From Isoperla grammatica (taxonomy: Eukaryota; Arthropoda; Insecta; Plecoptera; Perlodidae): DNA of 64,000 bases. Each line of letters begins with the position of its first letter. Position 1 is the stretch's first letter. The notes under the pieces were generated by a model that did not search any database, was not told the DNA's origin, and saw only the letters and a list, made by a program, of their open reading frames with translations. The stretch spans positions 33,459,609 through 33,523,608 of the forward strand of contig OX246746.1 in the NCBI GenBank assembly GCA_945910005.1. Direction: 5' to 3'. Both the position numbers and the translations under genes were made by a program. Below, in pieces: positions 1-10,837 of the stretch.

Positions 1-631
1 ATCTAAACAGACTCACAACATTCCTTCAATTCACCAATGACAACGCTTCATTTACGCGGCAAGCTACTTCGAAAGAATACACATCCCCTCACAACACTCC
101 CGTTTATTCCACCGTCCTTCTAATTCAACAATGCTAGATTAATCAACTTCCTAATTCAAATGTTGCACAAATTCCTAACCAAAACGAGCCGCCAATTTAC
201 GCCGAGCTTAACACCTCTCATTCGCGATATCTAACTTTCCTTATTCATTCTCATACTTCAAACAAACTCAAAACACAATCTAAAATACCCGCGCTTCTCG
301 TTTAAAACAACATTCCCTTCAACGACTCCGCATTCAATTTCTAACTTGTTAACACGTGACACAAAATTATTAACAACTCAAAACCTGTTCGTCGTTCCTC
401 CTTTGTAACTTCCCATTATTCATGCCGATAATTCCATAAACGCTCCATCCTTATAAAACGCACATATTTCATATTTTTCAACCGACCTTCACAATACCCC
501 AAATCAAAATTTTATCATTCGAAATACAAAATCGACTCCAACCAACTTATTTTACCGTAACCTTACTATAGTATTAAAATAACGTCACCTCTCGCGTCTC
601 TATAACTACTTCTTTTACAGTCGCGCATCTC
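1..631. other. No gene seen; probable LTR-element interior
   Basis: No long open frame or recognisable protein is visible on either strand. The stretch is rich in C and A on the + strand, like the neighbouring minus-strand gag-like ORF read in reverse, so I infer that it is untranslated or decayed interior of the same LTR-type element. The rest of that element would lie left of the window. Confidence 0.35.
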
Positions 632-1645
632 TCATCTCTCTTTCGTAAACAAGTTTTTTTTTTTTTTGTGACCGGTGAAACGACCCACGGGGAAAACTGA
701 CCGATTCTTCTCTGTTTGGACCGTTTTCAAAGAATTCCTTGGACACCAATTACGCGAACATGTCCCACCCCTAAAGTTATTCCAGTCTCTTCGCACAATC
801 AAACATTCTTTCTCATCCCAATACTTCGTCACATTCCCAATCAGTTTAGTTTTAATCGCTCTCATTTTCCGTTTATTTTCTTTCACGCTCATCAATCTCT
901 TTTCTGTTTTACGCAACATGTTGCATCGCTCACCATTCCTTAGTCCTTCTAACTTCGCATACACCGTTTTATTTTCTGTTATTTCGGTTTTCTTACTTTC
1001 TTCACATTCTTTACTTCCCTGTACCTGAACCACTACGTTATTGTCAAGGCTTGTTACGTCGTCTACCTGCTGACTGACTATCTTATCGTTAGTGATTGCG
1101 CAATCCAACCCTAGCGATCTCTCGGTTTGAATCTTATCGTCGTGAGTGTCTAGGCAACTTTCAATTTCACTGAAGCAAGTATTTACCCCTTCTTCTCCCG
1201 GCAATACTTTCATGTTCTTCTCCACCCCAGTCCCTCCTTGCTGAACGGTTCTTATGTCGGTTACTACCTTTGCTAATCCCTCAATTTGACTTGTCACAAT
1301 GATACCCTGTTTGTCCGTGTTTTCTTCTACAAGATCAATCCGTTTTTCTAAGATGTCTATCTTTTTGTTGACTTCTTGTCTCGGTTTTTCCATTAACTCT
1401 TTAACAGCCTGAATTTCTTGTGAGTGTTGATTATTTTTGTCTCCCATATCCTGAAATTGTTTGTCCATATCAGCCTTTGTTGCCATATTCTGAAATTGTT
1501 TATCCATTTTTTCCATCAATGTCTGGAAAATACTCATAACGTTAGTGTTTTCCTCTTTTACTTGTTTACTACTTTCCTTCATCTCCTCGCTATATATTAC
1601 TTCCTCACTCATCTTAACTCCGTTATCACTAGTTGTTTGAGACAT
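632..1645 (-). CDS. Coiled-coil gag-like ORF of an LTR-type retroelement
   Basis: This is an uninterrupted minus-strand frame of 337 codons starting at the ATG at 1643-1645. Residues ~25-135 are charged and heptad-like (MEKMDKQFQ, then a degenerate second copy DMDKQFQDM), which suggests a coiled coil. The C-terminus is basic, and a cysteine-containing stretch (CSRNWCP) near residue 295 is not a clean zinc knuckle. I do not recognise the protein by family. The gag call rests on position: the ORF begins ~130 bp downstream, on the minus strand, of a primer-binding-site-like sequence and a putative LTR. It could instead be an ORF of an unrelated repeat. Confidence 0.45.
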   Translation of the reverse strand: MSQTTSDNGVKMSEEVIYSEEMKESSKQVKEENTNVMSIFQTLMEKMDKQFQNMATKADMDKQFQDMGDKNNQHSQEIQAVKELMEKPRQEVNKKIDILEKRIDLVEENTDKQGIIVTSQIEGLAKVVTDIRTVQQGGTGVEKNMKVLPGEEGVNTCFSEIESCLDTHDDKIQTERSLGLDCAITNDKIVSQQVDDVTSLDNNVVVQVQGSKECEESKKTEITENKTVYAKLEGLRNGERCNMLRKTEKRLMSVKENKRKMRAIKTKLIGNVTKYWDEKECLIVRRDWNNFRGGTCSRNWCPRNSLKTVQTEKNRSVFPVGRFTGHKKKKNLFTKER

Positions 1646-1772
1646 CTCTACCTGAACTATTCGATTAAATTAATGACACATTGAAAATCAACACAACACA
1701 ATACAATTACGAATTTACCAATACAAATTTTTAGTTTATGAAAGTTATCTCGGGTTGCAGTTAATATTCGAG

Positions 1773-1793
1773 CCCCTAAAGTTGGTCGCGCCA
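1773..1793 (-). promoter_or_regulatory. Putative retroelement primer-binding site
   Basis: Read on the minus strand, the sequence begins TGGCGCGACCAAC and continues into TTTAGGGGCTCG. A TGGCG start placed just after an LTR is typical of tRNA-primed LTR elements. I did not match it to a particular tRNA. It fixes the left edge of the adjacent LTR near 1794-1797. Confidence 0.45.
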
Positions 1794-1794
1794 A

Positions 1795-3690
1795 ATGGTC
1801 AATCTCACACTCACCTGAAGATGCCCGGTAAGGTGGTGATGACTTAAAATAGATTATGTTCGCCTAGCTCAGTCGGTTCACACAATTACGGTAATTAAAA
1901 TTAACATACATTTATTAGGATCCACGGGATATCAGAAATTAATCAATTAAATGGTTTCCATGGACTGTATTAGCATATTATTATGAAACACAGCAACAAC
2001 AACAACTACCTACTTGGGCCCAAAGTGATTTATAATGCTCAATCCCCTTATCAACTAATCCTTCAACCAAGTTGCCAAAATGTTAATATTAGTTTTATAT
2101 CTTAATAACGTTACATGTTCGTAATATTCCTGAGGTTCCGGGTTATTCACGGATTGTAGATCGAGTTGATGGTGGTGGTAGGATGGTCTTTGTTACGTGA
2201 CAGATGTCGTCGTATTCCTTGAATTGGTTTCTTCACGGCTTGAAGTTCTAGTTGATGGTAATTACGGAAAGATGATTGTTAATTGAATGTTACTGATTGA
2301 TTGGTGATGATGGTTTTTAACACGTTGAGGTGTTATGATTACGTTGACGCTGACGGTTCACACACGAATTAAAGCCACAACTTAAACATTTGACGATTGT
2401 GCTGACGCTGACATTCCATACACTTGACTTAAAACAACAACTTAAACATTTGACGATTGTGCTGACGCTGACATTCCATACACTTGACTTAAAACAACAA
2501 CTTAAACATTTGACGATTGTGCTGACGCTGACATTCCATACACTTGACTTAAAACAACAACTTAAACATTTGACGATTGTGCTGACGCTGACATTCCATA
2601 CACTTGACTTAAAACAACAACTTAAACATTTGATGATTGTGCTGACGCTGACATTCCATACACTTGACTTAAAACAACAACTTAAACATTTGACGATTGT
2701 GCTGACGCTGACATTCCATACACTTGACTTAAAACAACAACTTAAACATTTGACGATTGTGCTGACGCTGACATTCCATACACTTGACTTAAAACAACAA
2801 CTTAAACATTTGACGATTTTGCTGACGCTGACATTCCATACACTTGACTTAAAACAACAACTTAAACATTTGACGATTGTGCTGACGCTGACATTCCACA
2901 CGCTTGACTTAAAACAACAACTTAAACACTTTACTTTACACTAAATTATGATTAGCCACTCGAGGTAATGTGGTAATATAAGCACATCTACGCAACCGAC
3001 CGCATCTCCATTTTTGTTGGCAGGAGGTTGCCTCCGTACGTTCGACTGCCCCAAAATCTACCCGTTACTTAGTTTTGTATTCTCAAGGCTTTCTCAACAC
3101 CCCCACTCCTCCTTGAGGTGGTATACCTGGTTCAGGATTTGATGCGTTCCAACCATACGCTCAACTGCCTTGGTTTCGCTTCCCCCTCTCCATTTATTTA
3201 TTAATCTCTGAACATTTTTCTAACCGTCCCTAGCTTCCAGAACAAACCTAACTGCGTAGCTCGGTTGCAAGATGCACCACGTAGGCCAGGCGCGCCATGA
3301 AGTCTCGTGTCTAGTGAAGCGAATATTAATCCCAATGATATTTTGTTCCTGTGTTAAAACCTATGCCTAAATTGTATACTGAAATCCAAATTACTCCCTT
3401 ATTAATGATCAGATTCGGTTCACCCAATGCTGGTAACTTAAGTTGTCATGTCCTCTGGCGATTGGTTAACTTTTGATTGTCGAAGAACTTCGTTAATTAC
3501 TTTTTATTAGTTTAAATACTTATTGTTTAGGTTTAGACTTGTTCTAGTCTTAAATTGTTATTGAGGTTGTTTTTATAAGCTAGCTGGAGGCTTGATTAAT
3601 AGTTTCTGATAGTTTAATATACACATTGATCACTCATTATCAGTTTACTGGAATTAATTACATTTATTTGCATACCATTTGCTTATACGT
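1795..3690 (-). mobile_element. Putative long LTR / 5' region of the minus-strand LTR element
   Basis: This non-coding block lies between the putative primer-binding site and the start of the next LINE, and contains the 60-bp tandem array. The right boundary is uncertain because the partner LTR is outside the window, so no LTR pair or target-site duplication can be checked. No host exon was recognised here. Confidence 0.35.
2341..2940. repeat. 60-bp tandem repeat, about ten units
   Basis: The unit starts GCTGACGCTGACATTCC and repeats with an exact 60-bp period. Eight units (2401-2880) are nearly identical, with single-base differences near 2633 and 2818. The first unit (2341-2400) is clearly diverged and the last (2881-2940) slightly so. 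Because 60 is divisible by 3, both strands show ~190-codon repetitive frames. They are consequences of the period, and nothing suggests they are translated. The homogeneity points to recent expansion or gene conversion. Confidence 0.95.
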
Positions 3691-3704
3691 AGTCAAAATG
3701 GACG

Positions 3705-6121
3705 GTGAGACAGCCGTACTGTTACACAATTGAGAAAGGGGAAAATGCTGTATATCTGGGCATGGCAAGTGACCGTAAGATGACAGGAGAGAAGCAAATT
3801 GATAAAATGGCAGCGTCAGGAAAACGAAGATTGAACTTACTGAAGATGGTAGCAGGAGTTACTTGGGGAGCCAACACTGAGGTGCTAAGTACAACATACA
3901 GGACTTACATCAGACCACTACTTGAATACACAAGCGCACTACTAGTGACAGCACCAAAAAGCAAATTACAGAAACTGGATATGGTACAAAACCAAGCTAT
4001 GAGAATCTCCACGGGAGCAGTGAAGTCCACTCCAATCACAGCTATGCAGGCCAGAACAAACATCTCACCACTCGAGTCTCGGAGAAATGTGGCAGCAGTG
4101 TGTCTTCATGAGAAACTGATAAGATTAGATGTGCAATATTGGAGTAGAGAGCCTTATGAAAGACTAAAAACTCAAAAAACTTCCATCACTGCAGCCTGCG
4201 AAATAAGAAGTGAACTACTGGGACAAGTGAATTTAGAAAACAGAATGAAGTTGCCACAACCTAACATCAAGGTAGCTACATTAGATGTGCAATATGAACT
4301 AGAGGTGAAGGGAATAGGAGGACGGAAGAAAGATTATAATGGAGAAGAGCTGAGACAAGTAACCTTGATGAATATACATGACAGATATCCTGAAAAGGAG
4401 TGGCTGCACATGTATACAGATGGATCCGCAAAGCCAGGAGAAGGCAATGCTGGGGCAGGAATTTACTGTAGAGAATTTGAGAAGGCATTACCAGCAGGAA
4501 GAAATGGCAGTAGTTATGATGGAGAACTAAAGGCAATATTAGAAGCACTCAAATTAGTAGCAGGTCACCTAAAAACAAAAATTGTGATACTTTCTGATTC
4601 AATGGCAGCAATACAGGCAGTTGTAAGCAAGGAAGAAGTGGATAGTGAAGGCAAGGAATGTAAACTACACATTCTGAGACTGAATAATGAGGGAAAAGAC
4701 GTTATGCTACAGTGGGTACCTGCCAGTGTTGGGCCAGATAACTAAAAATATTATCTAGATAAAGATAAGATAAACACACTTAAAAATTATCTAGATAAAG
4801 ATAATAGATAATAAAATTGAAAATCATGTAGATAAAGATAACAGATAACCACAGTTATCTAGATAATAGATAACCAGATAACAAACAGGGGAAATGCCAA
4901 GGTCCACGAATTAAGAGTTCTGTACTTACTGTAAGTCCGTAGTCCCATAATAACCTTACCTTACCAATTAAATGTGGGTATTTTTATTTATTATTATAAA
5001 CATTGTACAATCAAGACAATTTAAAGATTTCAATTGTCATTGGCACTGGACAATGGAGTGATATGATTTACGTTCATAATTAGGATCAGGATGTAATCAT
5101 GTAAGCCACAGTAAGGACTAGGCCCACATACTTTTCTTAAATCTTACTAGTAGCTATAAGCGTGTTCTCATCATGCATTAGTAAATTACTTATGTTAGAT
5201 TAACATTTCATTTTTCATTAAATTAACTTGGAAATAAATTATTCCATTGATCAAAAAATATTAGTACATAGTAGGCCTAATTAAAGTTTCTAACTAATAC
5301 AGGCTACTTTTTCATTTCATAGCATTTTTTAACATATTATTTTGTATGACATTTAACCGTCTTTGTTTCTTAAATGCTTACTTGTTACTTTAAACTTGAT
5401 GTGACGTGTCCAGCCGCTCGTCTCTTGTAAAAAAATGAAATAAGTATCGAATTATGTTATAACTTACAAACGGTGTATTATCTGTTAGGGAAAGAAGTTA
5501 TCTAGATAACAGATAACCAAAAATATCATCTAGATAAAGATAATAGATAACTCTTCTTGTTTTTATCTAGATAAAGATAATAGATAACAAATTGTTATCT
5601 AGATGATTATCTAGATAATATTATCTAGATAATGCCCAACACTGGTACCTGCACACTGCAATCTGCATGGGAATGAGAAGGCGGACTTCTTGGCAAAAAG
5701 GGGCAGCAAAATGTAACAAACTGAAAAGGCATTGTCATATAAGGCAGTAAAATCCCATCTAACAGCAGCTGCAGAGAAGTCAGTGCAGAAGAAGTGGGAG
5801 GAGGATGCTAAGGACAAGCCATGGGAGAGGATAGTAATAAGGAATAACAAAAACAAACTGACCCAGATATAAGAACAGAAAAGTCTCAACAGCTCAGTTT
5901 AGACTAGACACAGGGCATGACTTACTGGGTAAACATCCGCACAGAGTGGGAATGGCTGAGTCGAGCTTGTGCAGCTTGTGTGGTAAGGAAGAGCAGAATA
6001 GACGTCATCTTTTCGGTTGTGAAAGGATGAAGAGGGAACTTGACGTGATGCCAGATGGCATGACATATGTACAGAGGGAGTCCTGTCTCTATTGGTTAGC
6101 ACGACAACGCATGATGGCCTA
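3705..6121 (+). pseudogene. LINE ORF2 C-terminus (RT thumb, RNase H, zinc-knuckle tail), disrupted
   Basis: The first part (3705-4723) encodes an RT thumb and connection (YLGM near the start, RPLLEYTSA) and an RNase H domain with MYTDGSA, a GELKAI glutamate and the LSDS aspartate. The frame is cut at QWVPA by the MITE and resumes at 5645, giving the last RNase H motif (HC..., NEKADFLAK). Stop codons follow at ~5716 and ~5870. Downstream frames then give QFRLDTGHDLLGKHPHRVG and a C-x2-C...H...C tail (CSLCGKEEQNRRHLFGC), ending at a stop near 6121. The fold is normally part of a LINE ORF2. This copy cannot make an intact enzyme. Confidence 0.85.
4724..5644. mobile_element. hAT-type MITE, 921 bp, TSD GTACCTGC
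   Basis: The ends are inverted copies of CAGTGTTGGGC, and the same 8 bases GTACCTGC flank both sides (4716-4723 and 5645-5652). Eight-base target duplications are characteristic of the hAT superfamily. Both subterminal regions carry many near-palindromic TTATCTAGATAA-type motifs. There is no transposase frame, so it is non-autonomous. The insertion splits the RNase H codons of the host LINE, so it arrived after the LINE. Confidence 0.93.
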
Positions 6122-6239
6122 ATAGACCAATTGCGGGCATAAGAGAAGAAGAAGAAGGTTACAATAGTATGTACTATGTGCTGATTGTTTTAGCCAAGTG
6201 CAGCGTTAACAACACTGTCATACTCTCTTCTCTATGTAG

Positions 6240-6398
6240 GTATTGAACACCATGCTGCTACAGCTGAGCTATCTGGAGCAGCACGAACGCATGTCCTGTG
6301 GCTCTTCTGCTCACTGTGTGGCTGTTCTACGCACCACTTGCTGCAGTGTCCTTGAAGGCACCGTTCAGGCTGTACAGGACAAGATATTGACACTACAG
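6240..6398 (+). CDS. LYST: LYST exon (pre-PH region), first visible
   Basis: This is a 53-codon phase 0-0 exon with acceptor CTATGTAG and donor CAG|GTAAAC. It encodes a leucine-rich helical segment (LLQLSYLEQHERM) with several cysteines. I do not recognise it by sequence. It is assigned to LYST because it joins the next exon in frame and lies in the same orientation just upstream of clear LYST exons. Earlier LYST exons must be upstream of the window. Confidence 0.6.
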
Positions 6399-6977
6399 GT
6401 AAACACTTCACCTATGTGGGAGGCATTTTCATAACCTAGTTTGTAGGATGTTACACACATATTTATTTCGAAAGATGTTTTAAGCATCGCATCTTTCCAA
6501 TTCACTGACGATGAGTGATGTATATTGGAAGACTTGTTTTTTGGGTAATAATTTATGATGGTGAATTTGACAGTCATCTAGCTGGAAGAGGATTAGTTTG
6601 CTCGATGAATACACAGCATAGGTCAATCGTTTTCAAATTTATTTTATTTCTGAGTTACTATGTGGGATGCTATGCTCTATCATCTCTTTATATTGCAGTT
6701 TACAATTTCGGCGTTTAAAGGGGTACGAGAAAGTGCATTTGCAAGTTTTTCTAGCATAAATAGTTAACACTTTCGCGTTTCTGATTGTCTTGTCTGTGGT
6801 ACTAATATTTTCTCAGATTGTTTCGAATTTGAAGTGACATGAAGGCTTTTCATTGTCATTTACCTTATTTTCTTATGCTAACTTAAGACTGTGCCCAAAT
6901 TTCATAAAACTTACACTAAATAAGTATTGTAAATATGAATAGGAATATTTAGTAAATTAATAAACGATTGTGTTCAG

Positions 6978-7167
6978 TCTCCCCAGTGGAGAGGGGGTCG
7001 TTGGAGGCTACGGTCCACGCCGCAGCTCGCCACAAACTACAGAGACACTACGTCTTTGAATTGTAACACTTCTCCGGCCGTGCAGCAGAAAGAACTGTCG
7101 AGGAAAGACATGAGCGAGAGATTTCAAACAGTCGTGGCCAAAGCCGTCGACTTTATCATCAATGCAG
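6978..7167 (+). CDS. LYST: LYST exon (pre-PH region)
   Basis: Enters in phase 0 and leaves in phase 1 with donor GCAG|GTGAGT. Two in-frame acceptors are possible: TTCAG before 6978 and CCCCAG before 6987, differing by three codons. The product is polar and low in recognisable motifs until RKDMSERFQTVVAKAVDFI, a helical segment. The assignment rests on phase continuity with both neighbours rather than on a motif. Confidence 0.6.
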
Positions 7168-7737
7168 GTGAGTAATGAAACTACTGTAGGTCTACATCCC
7201 ATTGCAAAGTGCAATGCTGACTATCTTGCTCTGCAGTCTAAAGACTATATTACATGGTTCAATTTTTCATTCAACTTTTTGTATTCTTTTTTTAATTCAA
7301 ACTGGTGAAATGCGTAAATTGGATCTGAATCTGATATCGTAATATTTCTGATATGTAGATACCCAACGATGTCGAAATTAAGCTTCCATTTATTCACAAT
7401 GTTGATATCATTAGATCCTGTTGAAATATGGATATTGTTGCTCATCATTTCTATACTAGAGTTAACATATTTTTAGTTTGACATGATTTGAAGTTCCACT
7501 CCCTACTTATGTGACTACTGCCCATAACAAATATGACTGATTATAAATAATATAATATGACATGAATAAATATGAAATTATTTTGTCAGGTTGCCACAGG
7601 GGTAAGGGGGGTCACATAACGATGGAGAGAGCAGGAGGGAAGCGTCAAACTAAGACAATCTCTTCTATAAAGGGAAACAATCTTCCCACGGTTTCCTCAA
7701 GTTTTTCTAGAATTTTCATTTAGAAATGCTCCGTTAG

Positions 7738-8036
7738 GGTTGGACTCTCCATCGCCGGGCGACAGCATCGTGGAATACTCTCTTGTCCGTCGCCTGTTGG
7801 GCACGCTTCTCCGCGCCCTAGGCTCGGTGTTGGAGCGACGCACGACACAGCGCTCCCCCTGGTCGGAGGTGATGTGGTCGGCACAGAAGACTCTTCGCAC
7901 CGAGACGGCAGCGCTGCTAGTCTGGATGCTGGCCCCAACCACGCCATATAAAGTGCGCTTGTTTGCCGTCGCAACACTCGGGGGGGAGCCCAAACTCAAG
8001 GAGCTCATGACTACCATAATGGACACTCATTCGCAG
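7738..8036 (+). CDS. LYST: LYST exon (helical pre-PH region)
   Basis: A 299-nt exon (2 + 99 codons) with acceptor CCGTTAG and donor TCGCAG|GTGAGG. It is GC-rich relative to its introns, as are the other host exons. It encodes leucine-rich helices (SLVRRLLGTLLRALGSVLE, TAALLVWMLAPTTPYKVRLF). Such armadillo/HEAT-like helices are expected in this part of BEACH proteins. Long frames on the opposite strand here are shadows. Confidence 0.75.
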
Positions 8037-8563
8037 GTGAGGGTTCTTACCGCGCTTGTTCGGGCTCCGGTACTTTGGGCCGTACTTTGCGCCTTAACTA
8101 AGAAATAACTAAATCAATAAATACTACCTAGTCATGTTTGCACATTTGTGTAGTTATTCGTATCCTATGGCTATGTCCTATTGACTCCCCTACCAGCTGA
8201 TCTCTACTTTTATGACTGGTAACTAAAGGCTTAATTTAAAAATATATTTAAAACCATTCCCAGCACATACTTGGCGAGAAAACCACCACATCTATATCGA
8301 CTTCTTTTTCAAGACAAATTTGGCCCAGAAATCTTTTGGCCCTTTGGGTGAGTCAAACTAGCAATATTATGTTTTCCAAGAGAAACCAAACATTATTTAG
8401 AGTTGGCATTGTTCATTGCTCATTAGAACACAACTAACCACACAGTAGACTGAAACAAAAGTACATGAGTTTGTTAAACCTCAGAAAGGCACATATATTT
8501 ATCCTAAGCTGCCAGGCGCAATAGCTCATGTTGAGTTTCCATGGGGCATTGATTACCTTACAG

Positions 8564-8704
8564 AAGTTGACTGCATTCCTGTGGGATCTGGCTTACACTC
8601 CAGTGTCCAGTTCTGACATGCGGTCTTGTCAGGATCTAGTGGAGCAACTGCAAGCGTGGGGACTCGTGACTCCGCTTCCCGACTCCGAGATGTGGCAGAA
8701 TGAG
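8564..8704 (+). CDS. LYST: LYST exon (pre-PH region)
   Basis: A 47-codon phase 0-0 exon with acceptor CCTTACAG and donor GAG|GTAAGT. The product begins KLTAFLWDLAYTPVSS and ends DSEMWQNE. It joins the preceding exon in frame. It does not join the next visible exon (12246) in phase, so at least one exon lies between them that I could not find. Confidence 0.75.
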
Positions 8705-8830
8705 GTAAGTTGGCCTTCTCAGTCCACACAAAGTCAACAGATCTGGTCTTGGGGATTTATACAGGACTTCTGTCAATGGAGAAAGTCCAGAGTGTGAATT
8801 CCGGTGATGCCGGGCATTTTTGTATCTGTA

Positions 8831-9720
8831 ATTTTTTTTTTTTTTTTCCTCTTATGCGATGATGACTTTTCAGCCATTCATTTTTCTTGCTATCCAATAC
8901 AAATTAGCTTCTTGATCTGGCCTGCTCTGGTTGTCAGGCAGGGAGTCAATATCACTCTTCATTGCGGCACATCTGAAAAGGTTGTTGTTGTGTTCAAATT
9001 TACATAATTTACAGTTGGCCGAGTCTTTTGTGATGTTGAATCTGTTGAGGTGGTGCTGGAGTACGTCATGGCCAGTTGCTAGCCGGAATTGAGCAGTGGC
9101 AGTTTTTCTGCTCCAGGTCTTGTCCGGGCCTTTTTTAATCTCCGTCCACCACGACTTGAGCTTACAACCTTCTTCTTTAGCCGTCTTATTGAGCTTTTTG
9201 AGGGCAGATTTCACTTTTTTCTTTACTCTGTCGTACGAGAGTGGTTCTGCTGGTGGAGGAGGTCTTTTTGTTGCCATCTTGGCCAGGTAGTCAGCTTTCT
9301 CGTTGCCTAGGATACCGCAGTGACTTGGTATCCATTGGATCTCCACTTCTTTGTTTTTTCTTCGAAGTCTGGAGATTGAGGCTTTGAATAGGAGTGCATT
9401 TATGTGGAGGTTGTTTGGCTTGGTGACAAACTGAATTGCTGCGATGCTGTCGCTGAGGATGACTACTTTCTGCTTTGGCAAGTTGTTCAGGTCTGCGACC
9501 CTCTTGGTAGCTGTGACGATTGCTGCTACTTCTGCATCGAAGTGAGTGGCACCTTCACTCATTGTGATCGCTTCTTCGAATAGTAGACAGTAGGTGCCAT
9601 ATCCTGGGCTGCCAGTGAGTGGGTTGAGGGAGCCGTCAGTGAAGACATGAAGCCATGCTGCAGTAGGGTAGTTTTCCTTCAGGTGGGTTTCAGTGAGTCT
9701 GCGGAGCGTATTCAGGTCAG
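8831..9720 (-). mobile_element. 5'-truncated LINE insertion with 13-bp TSD
   Basis: The insertion has a poly(A) tail (T-run on +, 8831-8848) and is flanked by GTATCTGTAATTT at 8822-8834 and again at 9721-9733. Target-primed reverse transcription produces this structure. It lies antisense in a LYST intron. It belongs to the same family as the + strand fragment at 40195-40911 and the short minus fragment at 17811-17970. Confidence 0.9.
8870..9720 (-). pseudogene. LINE ORF2 C-terminus: RNase H and cysteine-rich tail
   Basis: An open minus-strand frame runs from the truncated 5' end. It contains the four RNase H motifs in order: FTDGSLNP, FDAEVAAI, ILSDSIAAIQ and WIPSHCGILGNEKADYLAK. These are followed by the family-typical TAQFRLATGHDVLQHHL and a CKLC...C tail. 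The RNase H part looks catalytically complete, but the reverse transcriptase is missing, so the copy cannot move on its own. There is no sign that it is used as a host gene. Confidence 0.88.
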
Positions 9721-9733
9721 GTATCTGTAATTT

Positions 9734-10837
9734 GCTGAAATCTATTGATGTGACACTGCCTCACATGTAAACGGTGACTTTGGAGCCGTCTTAGCAACGA
9801 GCCACAATAAATGGTATGTACTAGTGATGACATCGGGTACCTGGAACCGGCTCCGACTTTTCACACCATTTTTTTTTTTTTTTATTTTCGAAATATGCGA
9901 ACTACTTATGAGAAAGCGATGGTGTAGCGGCGAGTCCGCGCGCTCTGCTGTCACGTGATACGCACAGGCACTAGCAGGTTGGCAGCCGACACGCGACATT
10001 CAAGTGGTGTTGATTTCATATGGATTTATTTTGAGTCTAAACCGACAACATGAGTGCCTTGAGTGCTAAAAAGGCTAATTCATCCTTTGTTAATGCCACA
10101 ATAATGCTATTTTTGTTTCAACAAAATGTTATTTAAATTTGTTATAAATAAATAATTGATTTATTGATTTGATAATTATAATTGCATTTCTTTTTGGTGT
10201 AACTACGTATCAGCACCTTCTTCTTTTCTCACTCACAGTCAGCTATACTAGGCCCATCCCATTAGCAGATCGCACAATAGGCCACGCGTGTTCAAGGACG
10301 CGCGCATTGTTTAAACTTTGAAGAATTATATTAAAGGGGTTCTCACCCGCTACACCAAAAAAATATGTTTAACTAAGGCTGATTAGCTATAAAATTAGCG
10401 ACTAAATGAAAAGAAATCGGGTTCACCATAACCCGTGAAAAAAATATCAAAGTTAGTGATTTTCGAGCTAGGACCCATCGGCGAAAATCTCCCATAAGAA
10501 ATAGCATTGGGACGACCTGTATGCCTTGGGACCTTGGAGGATTCTGCTCCAAAAAAAAAATGATGTAATACTTTTCGCTGCGTCTTTCTTTTCTGCGTAT
10601 TTCGTATATTTTGGTTTTGTAATCGGAGCTTCCGTTCAGGTACAAAATAAAGATGTGTAATCGGGTGCTCCATTTCGTTTTGAGCGTTGCTGTGCACATC
10701 CTCGGCACTTCCAGTGACGCGATAGTCGGAGGAGGGGAAACGAGTGGAAGGAGGGGCAGGCAGCGTCAGTCAGTCGGGGTGACGGGTTTTCATTGCATCG
10801 TCTCGTAATTGTAACACTTTGCGTATCATATTTCTCG
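9734..10837. other. Intronic DNA, no gene recognised
   Basis: Contains an 18-base T-run near 9870 and a GC-rich patch at 9910-10000 but no supported coding frame. Overlapping frames at 10373-10708 have no recognisable motifs. This may be 5' flank of the P2X7-like sequence that follows. Confidence 0.4.

Larger units (their letters stand above)
3690..6160 (+). mobile_element. 5'-truncated LINE with RNase H, split by a MITE
   Basis: This is the 3' part of a non-LTR retrotransposon. It begins inside the reverse transcriptase thumb and runs through an RNase H domain and a cysteine-rich C-terminus to a short GAAGAAG-type end near 6160. A 921-bp MITE (4724-5644) interrupts it. The 3' end lies only ~80 bp before the acceptor of the first visible LYST exon, in the same orientation. 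Confidence 0.85.

Noticed and set aside
1861..1885. tRNA A-box match (CCTAGCTCAGTCGG)
   Set aside because: No B box at a suitable distance and no cloverleaf.
2341..2940. CRISPR-like array
   Set aside because: Units are contiguous with no unique spacers, and the genome is eukaryotic.
2317..2944. Two ~190-codon repetitive ORFs on opposite strands
   Set aside because: They follow from a 60-bp tandem period without stops; a 20-residue perfect repeat on both strands is not evidence of a protein.
7697..8026. Minus-strand ORFs opposite the LYST exon
   Set aside because: Shadows of the GC-rich coding exon on +, without recognisable features.
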